From an uncultured Paracoccaceae bacterium (lineage in GTDB: Bacteria > Pseudomonadota > Alphaproteobacteria > Rhodobacterales > Rhodobacteraceae), in assembly GCA_958439195.1 (NCBI GenBank), contig OY288157.1, positions 248,001-312,000 of the forward strand: a stretch of 64,000 nt of DNA. The letters are read 5' to 3'. The position numbers and the translations under genes are program-made. The notes below the pieces were generated by a model. That model was given only the letters and a program-made list of their open reading frames with translations. It did not search any database and was not told the origin of the DNA. Positions 8,305 to 16,674 of the stretch are shown one piece after another. Positions within the stretch are counted from its first letter, which is position 1, and each line of letters opens with the position of its first letter.

Positions 8305-8934
8305 ATGCAGGACATGGCCGAGCTGGAACGCCGTATCGCCGCCGCCTTGCACCGTATCGGCGAAGGCATCGAAACCCTTGCCGCAAACGCGCAGGCCGCC
8401 CCGATGGCCGCCGATGTGGACCCGGATGGTGACACACCAACAGCGGCTGTCTTTGATGCCGATCTCGCGCAGCGCATGCATGACGCGCTGGCCGCCGAAC
8501 GGCTTGTCGTGGCGGAACTGCGCCAGCAGATCGCCGATCTGACCGAAGCGGCAGAAAACGCCGCACCGCCAGATCTGGCCCCCGATCTGGCCCCCGACTT
8601 GGCCCCCACAGCACCACCCGCCCCCCCTGCGGATCAGGCGGAACTGCTTGCCAAGATCGAAAAGATGACCGCGCAACTGGATGTGCAGGGGCTTGAAATC
8701 CACCGGATGCGCAAAACCGTCGTGCAACTGCGCGAAAACCTGCGTGGCCTGCGCCGGGCACAGACTGCCAACCTGGCCGACCCCGAACAGATCAACCGTG
8801 CCATGATGGCCGAACTTGAAGCCATCCGCGTCACCCGCCTGTCCGAAGTGGCCGAAATGGATGAAATCCTTGCGGAACTGACCCCCCTCATCACGGAAGA
8901 CCCCCAAAATACGGAAGATCGTTTCGATGCCTGA
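8305..8934 (+). CDS. Coiled-coil protein of unknown function upstream of zapA
   Basis: 209 residues, no recognised enzyme domain. Residues 1-25 and about 115-205 are heptad-rich and highly charged (for example QLDVQGLEIHRMRKTVVQLR), suggesting two coiled coils. Between them is a Pro/Ala linker with three exact copies of PDLA-P encoded by a 15-bp tandem repeat (about 8570-8608), which may vary between strains. Its end overlaps the zapA start by 8 bases, so it is translationally coupled to a FtsZ-associated protein; a role in cell division or envelope organisation is inference only. Confidence 0.8.
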   Translation: MQDMAELERRIAAALHRIGEGIETLAANAQAAPMAADVDPDGDTPTAAVFDADLAQRMHDALAAERLVVAELRQQIADLTEAAENAAPPDLAPDLAPDLAPTAPPAPPADQAELLAKIEKMTAQLDVQGLEIHRMRKTVVQLRENLRGLRRAQTANLADPEQINRAMMAELEAIRVTRLSEVAEMDEILAELTPLITEDPQNTEDRFDA

Positions 8935-9295
8935 ACTTACCATCACCATCGGCGGTCGTGCCTTTCCGGTCGCCTGCCAGGAAGGCGAGGAACATTTCCT
9001 GCGCGCCGCCGCCGCCATGCTGGATGCCGAAGCGCAGCCCTTGATCGGCCAGATGGGCCGCTTGCCAGAAGCAAAGATGCTTTTGATGGCGGGCCTGATG
9101 CTGGCCGACAAGACCGCCGCGGTCGAGGATGAGATTCGCACCCTCAAATCGCGCCTTGCCGAACTGGAAGCCCGCCCCGAAACCCGCGTCGAAGTGCCGG
9201 TGATCCCGCCACAGGTCACCGAGACCCTGGCCGAAATCGCCGCTCGGGCCGAGGCGCTGGCCGACCGCATCGACGATGCCAACAGGTCCGCCTGA
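8927..9295 (+). CDS. zapA: Cell division protein ZapA
   Basis: 122 residues. Small cytosolic protein that bundles FtsZ protofilaments. Visible: the N-terminal ZapA beta-strand region PELTITIGGRAFPVACQEGEE with the typical HFLRAAAAMLDAE helix, a middle MLLMAGLMLADK helix, then a C-terminal coiled coil. Length is in the ZapA range. It overlaps both neighbours and sits downstream of a coiled-coil protein. Confidence 0.88.
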   Translation: MPELTITIGGRAFPVACQEGEEHFLRAAAAMLDAEAQPLIGQMGRLPEAKMLLMAGLMLADKTAAVEDEIRTLKSRLAELEARPETRVEVPVIPPQVTETLAEIAARAEALADRIDDANRSA

Positions 9296-9627
9296 TGCTG
9301 CTGCGCGCTACCCTTACGCTCTGCCTGATGGCCGCGCCCCTCTGGGCCGAAACACAGGTCACGAACCAGACCTACACCTGCGACCGGGGCGTCACCGTTC
9401 CGGTTGTCTATGTCAACGCGGATGATACATCGCTGGCCGTGTTGCAGGTCGAAGGCAGGCAAATCCTGCTTTACACAGAGCCCGCCGCATCCGGTGCGCG
9501 CTATGGCTGGCCCTCAGACGGATCAAACTATGTCTGGTGGACAAAGGGTGACGACGCGACGCTTTACTGGAAGAACAGCGAGGCCGGAACCGAAGATCCG
9601 ATCCTGTCAGGCTGCAAGGTAGGGTAA
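9295..9627 (+). CDS. MliC-like exported protein (C-type lysozyme inhibitor fold)
   Basis: 110 residues: a signal peptide (MLLRATLTLCLMAAPLWA, cut likely before ETQ) and one MliC domain with YTCDRG near its start, the SGARYGWPS motif that in characterised family members inserts into the lysozyme active site, and a C-terminal SGCKVG, so the two cysteines can form the usual disulfide. There is no lipobox, so it is probably periplasmic. Its start overlaps the zapA stop by one base (TGATG). Confidence 0.8.
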   Translation: MLLRATLTLCLMAAPLWAETQVTNQTYTCDRGVTVPVVYVNADDTSLAVLQVEGRQILLYTEPAASGARYGWPSDGSNYVWWTKGDDATLYWKNSEAGTEDPILSGCKVG

Positions 9628-9691
9628 GGGGCACGCCAAAACTCCCTGCAACAGGTCCGGTCATCCCCAACCCAAAAACGTTCCACAAAAC

Positions 9692-9717
9692 AAAAAAAGA
9701 CCCGCCAAGGGCGGGCC
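9692..9717 (-). terminator. Rho-independent terminator of grxD operon
   Basis: On the minus strand a 6-bp GC stem (CCCGCC/GGCGGG, loop of 3) at 9701-9715 is followed by seven T residues. It lies 24 bases past the grxD stop. Confidence 0.85.
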
Positions 9718-9740
9718 TTCCGTCAGGAATGCGAATGGCG

Positions 9741-10100
9741 TCAGCCATTCGCCTCGCGGATCTTGTTGGCGGCATCCTTGTCAAACGCCACGCCCTTCGC
9801 CTCGAACAGCGAATCCAGTTCGCCCGACAGCGTCATCTCGGTCACGATGTCACAACCGCCGACAAATTCGCCCTTCACATAAAGCTGCGGGATCGTCGGC
9901 CAGTCGCTGAAATCCTTGATGCCCTGCCGCACATCGGCATCGGCCAGCACGTTCACATCGGCAAATTCCACGCCCATGTAATTCAGCACACCCGCCACGC
10001 GGGATGAAAACCCGCATTGTGGCATCATCTTGGTGCCTTTCATGAACAGCACCACGTCATTCTTTTCGATCGTCTCGCGGATCTGGTCCTGCGCGCTCAT
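9741..10100 (-). CDS. grxD: Monothiol glutaredoxin, Grx4 family
   Basis: 119 residues. Carries a [2Fe-2S] cluster with glutathione and works with BolA in iron-sulfur trafficking. Visible: N-terminal IRETIEKNDVVLFMKGTK, the CGFS active site at about residue 32, WPTIPQLYVKGEFVGGCDI with the cis-Pro, and the final helix. The bolA gene lies 13 bases upstream on the same strand, which supports a Grx-BolA partnership, and a terminator follows. Confidence 0.96.
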   Translation of the reverse strand: MSAQDQIRETIEKNDVVLFMKGTKMMPQCGFSSRVAGVLNYMGVEFADVNVLADADVRQGIKDFSDWPTIPQLYVKGEFVGGCDIVTEMTLSGELDSLFEAKGVAFDKDAANKIREANG

Positions 10101-10113
10101 ATCCCTAATCCTT

Positions 10114-10350
10114 TCAATCCGGCGCTTTCGTCGTCAGCGCCAGCGCATGAAGCTCTCCATGCGCGCCATCCATCTTGCCCTTCAGCGCGGCATAGACCGC
10201 CCGCTGCTGCTGCACCCGATTCATGCCCTTGAAACTGGCGTCGATCACCTCGGCCGAAAAGTGCTGGCCATCATCGCCTTCCACCGTGATCCGCGCCTGG
10301 GGGAAACTTTCCCGGATCAGGTTTTCGATATCGCGCGCAGTCATCGGCAT
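10114..10350 (-). CDS. bolA: BolA family protein
   Basis: 78 residues; BolA fold seen in ARDIENLIRESFP, ITVEGDDGQHFSAEVIDASFKG and the conserved helix RVQQQRAVYAALKGKM. The ELHALAL end carries the conserved histidine that, with a partner glutaredoxin, can ligate a [2Fe-2S] cluster. Next to grxD, so probably its partner. Confidence 0.93.
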   Translation of the reverse strand: MPMTARDIENLIRESFPQARITVEGDDGQHFSAEVIDASFKGMNRVQQQRAVYAALKGKMDGAHGELHALALTTKAPD

Positions 10351-10386
10351 GGTCTGTTCCTCGGTCTGTCAGGCAAAGAGATATGC

Positions 10387-10893
10387 CTACAGGGCAGGGG
10401 CTGCAAGTCCCCGCGCCACCATCCATTCCTCTCGCAACATCCCATACAGCATCAGGTCCACCGTCCGCCCAAGTATCGGGCGATACCAATGCCGCCGCAG
10501 CCGCCCCTCCAGACGATAGCCCGCACGTTCGTAAACCTTCTGCGCCCGCAGATTCTCGCCGCTCGCATCCAGCCAGACCCGCAGGGCGCCCAGTTCGGAA
10601 AATCCGTAATCCGTCAACGCAGTCACAAAGGCCATCCCGCGCCCGCCGCCCGCCACATCCAGCGCCAGCCGCCGCAATTCCACCGCCCCTGATGGCTCTC
10701 CCACCTCGGCGAACAGCGCATAGCCCGCCCGCGCGCCATCCTGTTCCCAGATCAACAGCCGATGCCGCGCATCCCCGGCATAAAACGCCAGCCGCGCCTC
10801 ATCTTCATCGGTGATGTAAATCGCGTAATCCGGCCTTTGTGCCAAAGCACGGATGAAACCAAAGTCAGCGGGCAGGGCAGGGCGCAGGCTCAT
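10387..10893 (-). CDS. GNAT family N-acetyltransferase
   Basis: 168 residues from the ATG at 10893 (MSLRPALPADFGFIRALA). The acetyl-CoA binding motif A appears as GGGRGMAFVTALTDYGF, followed by LRVWLDASGENLRAQKVYERAGY, the usual motif-B helix. Substrate unknown. Its start overlaps the stop of the preceding acetyltransferase gene by 4 bases (ATGA), so the two are coupled; the sequences are related only at fold level. Confidence 0.85.
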   Translation of the reverse strand: MSLRPALPADFGFIRALAQRPDYAIYITDEDEARLAFYAGDARHRLLIWEQDGARAGYALFAEVGEPSGAVELRRLALDVAGGGRGMAFVTALTDYGFSELGALRVWLDASGENLRAQKVYERAGYRLEGRLRRHWYRPILGRTVDLMLYGMLREEWMVARGLAAPAL

Positions 10894-11369
10894 GCCACCC
10901 CCCGCCGTTCCAATTGCCGCCACTCACGTGCCAGCATCGCAAAAGCATGGCAATCCACCCACTCCCCCGGCGCCCGGTTCCAACATTCGCGCATCGTCCC
11001 CTCCGGAACAAACCCCGCCTTGCGAAAGGCCGACAGTGCCGCGCCATTGTCGAACGCCACATCACATTCCAACCGATGCGCGCCCATGCCGCCAAAAACC
11101 TCGTCCTGCACGGCCTTGATCAAGGCACACCCCTCGCCACACCCCGGCTGCACCACACCCAGATTGAACAGATAGACAACCCCAGGATAGGCCCAATCCA
11201 GCGTCGCAAAGCCCGCCAGGCTGCCCCGGTCCCACACCAGCACACCCCGCGCGTCACCCGCCGCAATCTCGCGCAACCACGGCTCCGGCTGCTGCAACAG
11301 GGCCATCGGATGCGCAGCAATCATCGCGGCGACCGCCGGGATTTCCCCGTCAGTCGCCCGCCGCAGCAT
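10890..11369 (-). CDS. GNAT family N-acetyltransferase
   Basis: 159 residues; acetyl-CoA site region GVVQPGCGEGCALIKAV, with motif B as LECDVAFDNGAALSAFRKAGF. The substrate is not readable. The start overlaps the purL stop by one base, so it is translated from the purL message together with a second GNAT gene. The overlap chain suggests a stable operon rather than chance proximity, but no functional link to purine synthesis is visible. Confidence 0.85.
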   Translation of the reverse strand: MLRRATDGEIPAVAAMIAAHPMALLQQPEPWLREIAAGDARGVLVWDRGSLAGFATLDWAYPGVVYLFNLGVVQPGCGEGCALIKAVQDEVFGGMGAHRLECDVAFDNGAALSAFRKAGFVPEGTMRECWNRAPGEWVDCHAFAMLAREWRQLERRGVA

Positions 11370-13522
11370 CAGGCAACCGCCTTGGCAAAAGCACCGCGAT
11401 ACAGCGCCGACAGGTCTGCCAAGGGCGCGGCATCATCGCCAAACGCCACCACATCCCCGCCAAACCGCCCGACCACGGCCACAGGCACACCCGCCGCCTT
11501 GCCTGCCGCGATCAACGCCTCTGGCTTGGCCGTCGCCACCAGATACCGCGCCTGATCCTCACCAAACAGGAACCCGGCCTCGCTATTCTCCAGCGTCACG
11601 CCCATCCCGGCCCCCTCGGCCATTTCGAACGCCGCCAGCGCCAGCCCGCCATCGCCAAGGTCCGAACAGGCCTTGATCGCCCTGCGGTTCGCCCGCACGA
11701 ATTCTCCCGCTGCACGTTCTGCCACCAGATCGACCGGCGGCGCATCGCCCGCCTCGATCCCGAACAGTTCGGCCAGCACCGCCGATTGCCCAAGATGCGC
11801 GCCAGCAGCCCCAATCATCACCGCCGCATCGCCCGAAACCGGACGACCCGCAATCAGCTCATCCAGCGACGCCAAAATTCCAACCGCGCCAATCGTGGGC
11901 GTTGGCAGAATGCCCTTTCCATCGGTTTCGTTATACAGCGACACGTTGCCCGAAACGATGGGCATATCCAGCGCCGCCACCGCCGCGCCGATGCCTTTGA
12001 TCGCCCCCACGAACTGCCCCATGATTTCGGGCTTTTCCGGGTTGCCGAAATTCAGGTTGTCCGTCGTGGCCAGCGGCTTTGCCCCCACCGCGCACAGGTT
12101 CCGATAGGCTTCGGCCACCGCCTGCTTGCCGCCCTCGAACGGGTTGGCCTTCACATAGCGGGGCGTCACGTCGCTGGTAAACGCCAACGCCTTGCCCGTG
12201 CCATGCACCCGCACCACGCCCGCAGGCAGGCCCGGCGTCACCACCGTATCCGCGCCGACCTGGCTGTCATACTGTTCCCAGACCCATGCCTTATGCGCAT
12301 AGCTCGGCGACCCGATCAGCGCCCGCAAACCCGCCATCGGCGCAATCGCCGGCGCATCGCCAAGCGGAGCCGCCTTCGGCGTCTCCACCCAAGGCCGATC
12401 ATATTCCGGCGCGCTGGATGACAGCTTGGACAAGGGCAGATCGGCCTTCACCTCATTGCCATGCAGGATCAGGAACCGATCCTCGGGGATCGTTTCGCCC
12501 ACAATTGCGAAATCCAGATCCCATTTCACGAAAATCGCCCGCGCCTCGGCCTCCATCTCGGGCTTCAGCACCATCAGCATCCGCTCCTGGCTTTCCGACA
12601 GCATCATCTCATAGGCCGTCATGCCGGTTTCGCGCTGCGGCACGTCATCCAGTTGCAGCTTGATGCCCAACCCGCCCTTGTCGCCCATTTCCACCGCCGA
12701 ACAGGTCAACCCCGCCGCGCCCATATCCTGAATGGAAATCACCGCACCCGATGCCATCAGCTCCAGACAGGCTTCCAGCAGCCGCTTTTCGGTAAATGGG
12801 TCGCCCACCTGCACAGTCGGGCGCTTTTCCTCGATCGTGTCGTCAAATTCGGCACTGGCCATCGTGGCCCCGCCCACACCATCACGCCCCGTCTTGGCCC
12901 CCAGATAGACGACAGGCATCCCCACGCCGCTGGCCACGGAATAGAAAATTTTATCCGCATCCGCCAACCCGGCGGCAAAGGCATTCACCAGACAGTTGCC
13001 GTTATAGGATGCGTGAAACCGCACCTCGCCCCCCACGGTCGGCACGCCAAAGGCATTACCATAGGCGCCGATCCCTTCGACCACGCCCTTCACCAGATGG
13101 CTGGTCTTGGGATGCGACGGCACACCAAAGGACAGCGCATTCATCGCCGCAATCGGCCGCGCGCCCATCGTGAACACATCCCGCAGAATGCCCCCCACAC
13201 CCGTCGCCGCGCCCTGATGCGGTTCGATATAGCTGGGGTGGTTGTGGCTCTCCATCTTGAAGATCACCGCCTGCCCGTCACCAATATCAACCACGCCCGC
13301 ATTCTCGCCCGGTCCGCAAATCACCTGCGGCCCCGTGGTGGGCAATGTGCGCAACCATTTCTTCGACGACTTATAGGAACAATGCTCGTTCCACATCGCG
13401 CTAAAGATGCCCAACTCGGTATAGGTCGGCTCCCGCCCGATGATCTCCAGAAGCCGTTCATATTCATCCGGCTTCAGCCCGTGGCTGGCGATCAGATCGG
13501 GCGTGATGGCGGGTTCGGTCAT
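11369..13522 (-). CDS. purL: Phosphoribosylformylglycinamidine synthase, large PurL subunit (small type)
   Basis: 717 residues, the length of the PurL that works with separate PurS and PurQ. Makes FGAM from FGAR, glutamine-derived ammonia and ATP in purine synthesis. Visible: MWNEHCSYKSSK near the N-terminus, the nucleotide-binding FKMESHNHPS, GGDVV/GMGAAGLT loops, and the second-half GNVSLYNET motif. The start MTEPAITPDLIASHG at 13522 is preferred over an upstream in-frame ATG because family members begin close to it. PurS/PurQ are not in the window. Confidence 0.97.
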   Translation of the reverse strand: MTEPAITPDLIASHGLKPDEYERLLEIIGREPTYTELGIFSAMWNEHCSYKSSKKWLRTLPTTGPQVICGPGENAGVVDIGDGQAVIFKMESHNHPSYIEPHQGAATGVGGILRDVFTMGARPIAAMNALSFGVPSHPKTSHLVKGVVEGIGAYGNAFGVPTVGGEVRFHASYNGNCLVNAFAAGLADADKIFYSVASGVGMPVVYLGAKTGRDGVGGATMASAEFDDTIEEKRPTVQVGDPFTEKRLLEACLELMASGAVISIQDMGAAGLTCSAVEMGDKGGLGIKLQLDDVPQRETGMTAYEMMLSESQERMLMVLKPEMEAEARAIFVKWDLDFAIVGETIPEDRFLILHGNEVKADLPLSKLSSSAPEYDRPWVETPKAAPLGDAPAIAPMAGLRALIGSPSYAHKAWVWEQYDSQVGADTVVTPGLPAGVVRVHGTGKALAFTSDVTPRYVKANPFEGGKQAVAEAYRNLCAVGAKPLATTDNLNFGNPEKPEIMGQFVGAIKGIGAAVAALDMPIVSGNVSLYNETDGKGILPTPTIGAVGILASLDELIAGRPVSGDAAVMIGAAGAHLGQSAVLAELFGIEAGDAPPVDLVAERAAGEFVRANRRAIKACSDLGDGGLALAAFEMAEGAGMGVTLENSEAGFLFGEDQARYLVATAKPEALIAAGKAAGVPVAVVGRFGGDVVAFGDDAAPLADLSALYRGAFAKAVA

Positions 13523-13660
13523 GACAGCATCCCCTTGGGCTTCGTCCATGCCTCGCGGCAATAGGGGAAAGGCGGATCAAGGAAAAGGGGGAAGGCACCC
13601 ACCACCCCGCCGAGACAATAATTTTTGCCCCCGCGTTACCCACCTGTCGAAAATCGCCCC

Positions 13661-13747
13661 GGTGACGCCGCCCTTGCCCATGCCGTCGAAATTCCGGTGG
13701 CCCGCCTCGGCACGGCCGAGGTGCGCCCCGTGATGACCTCCCCGTGA
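13661..13747 (+). pseudogene. Remnant of a YCII-related (DGPF) domain gene
   Basis: In one plus-strand frame ending at the TGA 13745-13747 the residues read GDAALAHAVEIPVARLG followed by TAEVRPVM. This matches the C-terminal helix and closing strand of YCII-type small proteins, which are usually encoded just before a SigJ-like sigma factor gene. No start or N-terminal half remains. Directly downstream lies a decayed sigma factor gene, so this is the remains of the pair. Confidence 0.45.
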
Positions 13748-13767
13748 TGACCTCCCCGTGATGACCT
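13726..13767. repeat. 14-bp tandem repeat, three perfect copies
   Basis: CCCCGTGATGACCT occurs three times head to tail. It covers the end of the YCII remnant and the start of the sigma remnant, so slippage here has probably separated or disrupted their junction. Confidence 0.9.
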
Positions 13768-13768
13768 T

Positions 13769-14434
13769 TTGATGACGCCCCAGCAGACACTTGACACCTG
13801 CCTTCGGGCCGACCGGGGCCGCCTCATCGCGGCCCTTGTCGCAGGCATTGGCGATTTTCAGCGGGCCGAAGACGCGCTGCACCAGGCCGCCATCTCTGCC
13901 CTTGTCCAATGGGCGCGCGCTGGCATCCCCAAACGCCCCGATGGCTGGCTCCGCCGCGCCGCCCGGATTGACAGCGCAGGCTGCATCATCCCCCCCGCGC
14001 CCCACAAGACCGCCGCTTGTGGGACATGGGCAAACTGCGGCAGGGCAGGGCGCTCTGGGATCAGGCCATCACCCGCCATCACCCGCCGTGACCCCGGCCC
14101 CTATCAGATCAAGGCCGCCATCGCCGCCTGCCACATGACCGAACCCACTGCCGATTGGCCACAGATCACTGCGCTTTACGCAGCCCTCCACCACCACGAA
14201 CCGACACCTGTGATCTCCCTGAACCATGCCGTGGCGATGGCCGAAACCGGCGATCTGCCCCGCGCGCTGGCCGTGCTGGAAACCCTCGCCACGGTGCTGG
14301 CGATGATCAACCCTACCGCGCCGCGCGCTGGCCGCATCCGCGACTCACGCACCGTCTTTGACCGTGCCATCGCCGCCACCGCTCCACACGACGCCGCATT
14401 CCTGTGCAAAGCCCGCGCCGCTCTGCCGACGTGA
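13769..14434 (+). pseudogene. Internally deleted SigJ-like ECF sigma factor gene
   Basis: The open frame (221 codons from a TTG or the following ATG at 13772) joins two parts of a protein normally near 400 residues. Residues about 15-70 (GDFQRAEDALHQAAISALVQWARAGIPKRPDGWL) match sigma region 2 of the DUF6596-type ECF family. After a short unrelated stretch it jumps to the C-terminal TPR-like part (PYQIKAAIAACHM, WPQITALYAALHHHEPTPVISLNHAVAMAE). Sigma region 4 and much of the centre are missing. It should not act as a sigma factor. Confidence 0.65.
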
Positions 14435-14464
14435 CAGGCAAATTCCGCGCCAAAGCCGCAAAAT

Positions 14465-14546
14465 AAAAAAAAGGCCGAGCAAAAGCTCGGCCCAAGTCCA
14501 ACAGGGAGGTATGAGACAACAAGAGAAACTCTCAATCGTCGTCTCG
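14465..14546 (-). ncRNA. Candidate small RNA with exposed CCUCCC motif
   Basis: About 82 nt on the minus strand. The 5' part (14545 to 14513) folds into a long hairpin with 10 paired bases, a UU bulge and 4 more pairs. A single-stranded linker carries ACCUCCCU (14510-14503), complementary to Shine-Dalgarno sequences. The 3' part is a Rho-independent terminator: stem GGCCGAGC/GCTCGGCC, AAAA loop on plus, then eight T residues. A promoter of TTGCAC (14581-14576), 17 bases, TATTTG (14558-14553) would start transcription at the hairpin base. Layout resembles alphaproteobacterial CCUCCUCCC-motif RNAs, but identity is not established. It could also be released from the LysR 3' UTR. Confidence 0.55.
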
Positions 14547-14700
14547 CCACTGCAAATAGGGTGGCGGGCGATTCCGTGCAAGTGCAGCATCGCTACCAGC
14601 ACATCATGCCCGCTATGCGCCCCGTGCATGTCTATTATCCAACTGTGTAAACGTTTTCCCATCCGGCGCGGAACCCGCCCACGGGAAAGCCGCCAACCCG

Positions 14701-15603
14701 TCAGCCTTGTTCGCGTTTGCGATACTTGAAAATCTCTTCGCTCACGAACTCGCGGAACGCCGCCACCCGCTTGGAATGGCGCAATTCTTCGGGATAGGCC
14801 AGAAACACCGGCACCTCGCCGCTTTCCACATCCGGCAACACACGCACCAGATTGGGCGAATCCTCGGTGATGTAATCGGGCAGAACGCCGATTCCGATAT
14901 GGTTCAACACCCCCTGCAAGACCCCGAAATAATTGTTCACCGTCAGGGTGGACGGGATGTCATGGCTCATCAACTGCTGCACCAGTTGCGCCCCCGCCGC
15001 CACCTGCGCCGTCCCGGCATGCTGACAGATCAACCGATGCGAATGAAAATCCGCCATCGTCACCGGGGTGCCATGCTGCGCCAGATATTCCGGCGTCGCA
15101 TAAAGCCGCATCCGTATCTGCATCAACCGCTTGCGGATCAGATCAGCCTGGCTGGGTTCCTTCATGCGGATCGCCACATCCGCCTCTCGCATCGGCAGGT
15201 CCAGAACCCGTTCTTCCAGCATCAGGTCAATCTTCAATTCCGGGTATTTCTGGTAAAGCGCCGTCAACCGCGGGGCCAGCCACAGCGTGCCAAAGCCCAC
15301 CGTCGTGGTCACCCGCAACTCACCGAACACCTCATCCTCGCTGTCGCGGATACGTGCGGCGGTGGCATCCAATCGCTTGACCATCTGCTGCGTCGCATCA
15401 AACAGCAACTCGCCCTGTTCCGTCAGGATCAATCCCCGGGCATGGCGGTGGAACAGCGTGACATTCAGACTTTCTTCCAGCGCCCGGATCTGCCGACTGA
15501 CGGCGGATTGGCTCAGATGCAGCACATCGCCCGCATGGGTCAGGCTGCCCTTGTCGGCCACCGCATGAAAAATCCGCAGCTTGTCCCAATCCATCTGCTT
15601 CAC
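14701..15603 (-). CDS. LysR family transcriptional regulator
   Basis: 300 residues. N-terminal winged HTH (WDKLRIFHAVADKGSLTHAGDVLHLSQSAVSRQIRALEE), then the substrate-binding domain with GELRVTTTVGFGTLWLAPRL and the second lobe ending in YPEELRHSKRVAAFREFVSEEI. Ligand unknown. It is divergent from murI, and a 6-bp inverted repeat with a LysR-like spacing lies 58 bases upstream of its start, so autoregulation is plausible. Confidence 0.93.
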   Translation of the reverse strand: MKQMDWDKLRIFHAVADKGSLTHAGDVLHLSQSAVSRQIRALEESLNVTLFHRHARGLILTEQGELLFDATQQMVKRLDATAARIRDSEDEVFGELRVTTTVGFGTLWLAPRLTALYQKYPELKIDLMLEERVLDLPMREADVAIRMKEPSQADLIRKRLMQIRMRLYATPEYLAQHGTPVTMADFHSHRLICQHAGTAQVAAGAQLVQQLMSHDIPSTLTVNNYFGVLQGVLNHIGIGVLPDYITEDSPNLVRVLPDVESGEVPVFLAYPEELRHSKRVAAFREFVSEEIFKYRKREQG

Positions 15604-15660
15604 TCACCTCTGAAATCTGCGGCACCCTATCACGCCAGCCCCCACATAAGAAGTATAGCT

Positions 15661-15681
15661 GCCATGTAAAGGATGCATGGC
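15661..15681. promoter_or_regulatory. Candidate LysR operator
   Basis: GCCATG, nine bases, CATGGC: a perfect 6-bp inverted repeat of the T-N11-A type, in the gap between the LysR gene and murI. Assignment to this LysR protein is inference. Confidence 0.4.
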
Positions 15682-15806
15682 TGTCAAAGGGCTTCGATTC
15701 TGCCACACCGCCTGCAAACCCTTTCCCGTGGCACGCATCCCGCCTATGGTTGCGGCAATCGGGAAAAACCGGCGCAGAATGCGCAGCAATCGTGAAAGGG
15801 CAGGGC

Positions 15807-16619
15807 ATGGCCGTAGGTGTATTCGACTCGGGTCTTGGTGGCCTGACCGTGCTGGATGCCGTGTCGCGCCGCCTGCCGGATGTGCCGTTTGTCTATCTGG
15901 GTGACAACGCCCACGCACCCTACGGCGTGCGCGACCATGACGACATTTTCCGCCTGACCTGCGCCGCCACCGAACGGCTCTGGGCCGAAGGCTGCGATCT
16001 TGTGATCCTCGCCTGCAACACCGCCTCTGCCGCCGCGTTGAAACGGATGCAGGAAACCTGGGTTCCGCCGGGCAAACGTGTGCTGGGCGTGTTCGTTCCG
16101 CTGATCGAGGCGCTGACCGAACGGCAATGGGGCGACAATTCCCCCCCGCGCGAGGTGGCGATCAAACATGTGGCGCTCTTCGCCACTCCTGCCACCGTCG
16201 CCTCCCGCGCCTTTCAACGCGAATTGGCCTACCGCGCCATCGGCGTCGATGTCGAAGCCCAACCCTGCGGCGGCGTTGTCGATGCCATCGAACAAGGCGA
16301 TGAAATCCTGGCCGAAGCCCTCGTTCGCAGCCATGTCGAGGCGCTCAAGCGCCGGATGCCCGCGCCCGAAGCCGCGATCCTTGGCTGCACCCATTATCCG
16401 CTGATGCAACCCATCTTTCAGGATGCGCTGGGGCAGGGGGTCAAGGTCTATTCGCAGGCCAATCTTGTGGCCGAATCGCTGGCCGATTACCTCACCCGTC
16501 GCCCGGAATTTCTGGGGTCAGGCACCCAGTCCAAATTCCTCACCACCGGCGATCCCAAGGCCGTGTCGAACAAGGCCACCCAATTCCTGCGCCGCAAAAT
16601 CACGTTCGAGGCGGCCTGA
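15807..16619 (+). CDS. murI: Glutamate racemase
   Basis: 270 residues. Cofactor-independent conversion of L- to D-glutamate for peptidoglycan. Both catalytic cysteines are present (LVILACNTASAA and ILGCTHYPL), and the N-terminal VGVFDSGLGGLTVL carries the catalytic Asp/Ser. The ATG at 15807 is chosen: family proteins begin MAVGVFDSG, and GGGCAGGG-like purine-rich sequence precedes it. A GTG at 15792 would add five residues. Confidence 0.96.
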   Translation: MAVGVFDSGLGGLTVLDAVSRRLPDVPFVYLGDNAHAPYGVRDHDDIFRLTCAATERLWAEGCDLVILACNTASAAALKRMQETWVPPGKRVLGVFVPLIEALTERQWGDNSPPREVAIKHVALFATPATVASRAFQRELAYRAIGVDVEAQPCGGVVDAIEQGDEILAEALVRSHVEALKRRMPAPEAAILGCTHYPLMQPIFQDALGQGVKVYSQANLVAESLADYLTRRPEFLGSGTQSKFLTTGDPKAVSNKATQFLRRKITFEAA

Positions 16620-16674
16620 ACAGCAGGGTCGATTACAGCAAGGTCGATTACCGCAAGGCATTTCATCCTAGGGC
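16620..16674. repeat. Short tandem repeat between murI and exporter gene
   Basis: AGGGTCGATTACAGCA and AGGTCGATTACCGCA lie head to tail, an imperfect two-copy repeat of about 16 bp just after the murI stop. No hairpin or T tract follows; function not visible. Confidence 0.5.

Noticed and set aside
14509..14729. Plus-strand frame with a strong-looking AGGGAGGT-ATG start
   Set aside because: The Shine-Dalgarno touches the ATG, the protein has no pattern, and the sequence is better explained as the complement of a small RNA with a CCUCCC linker.
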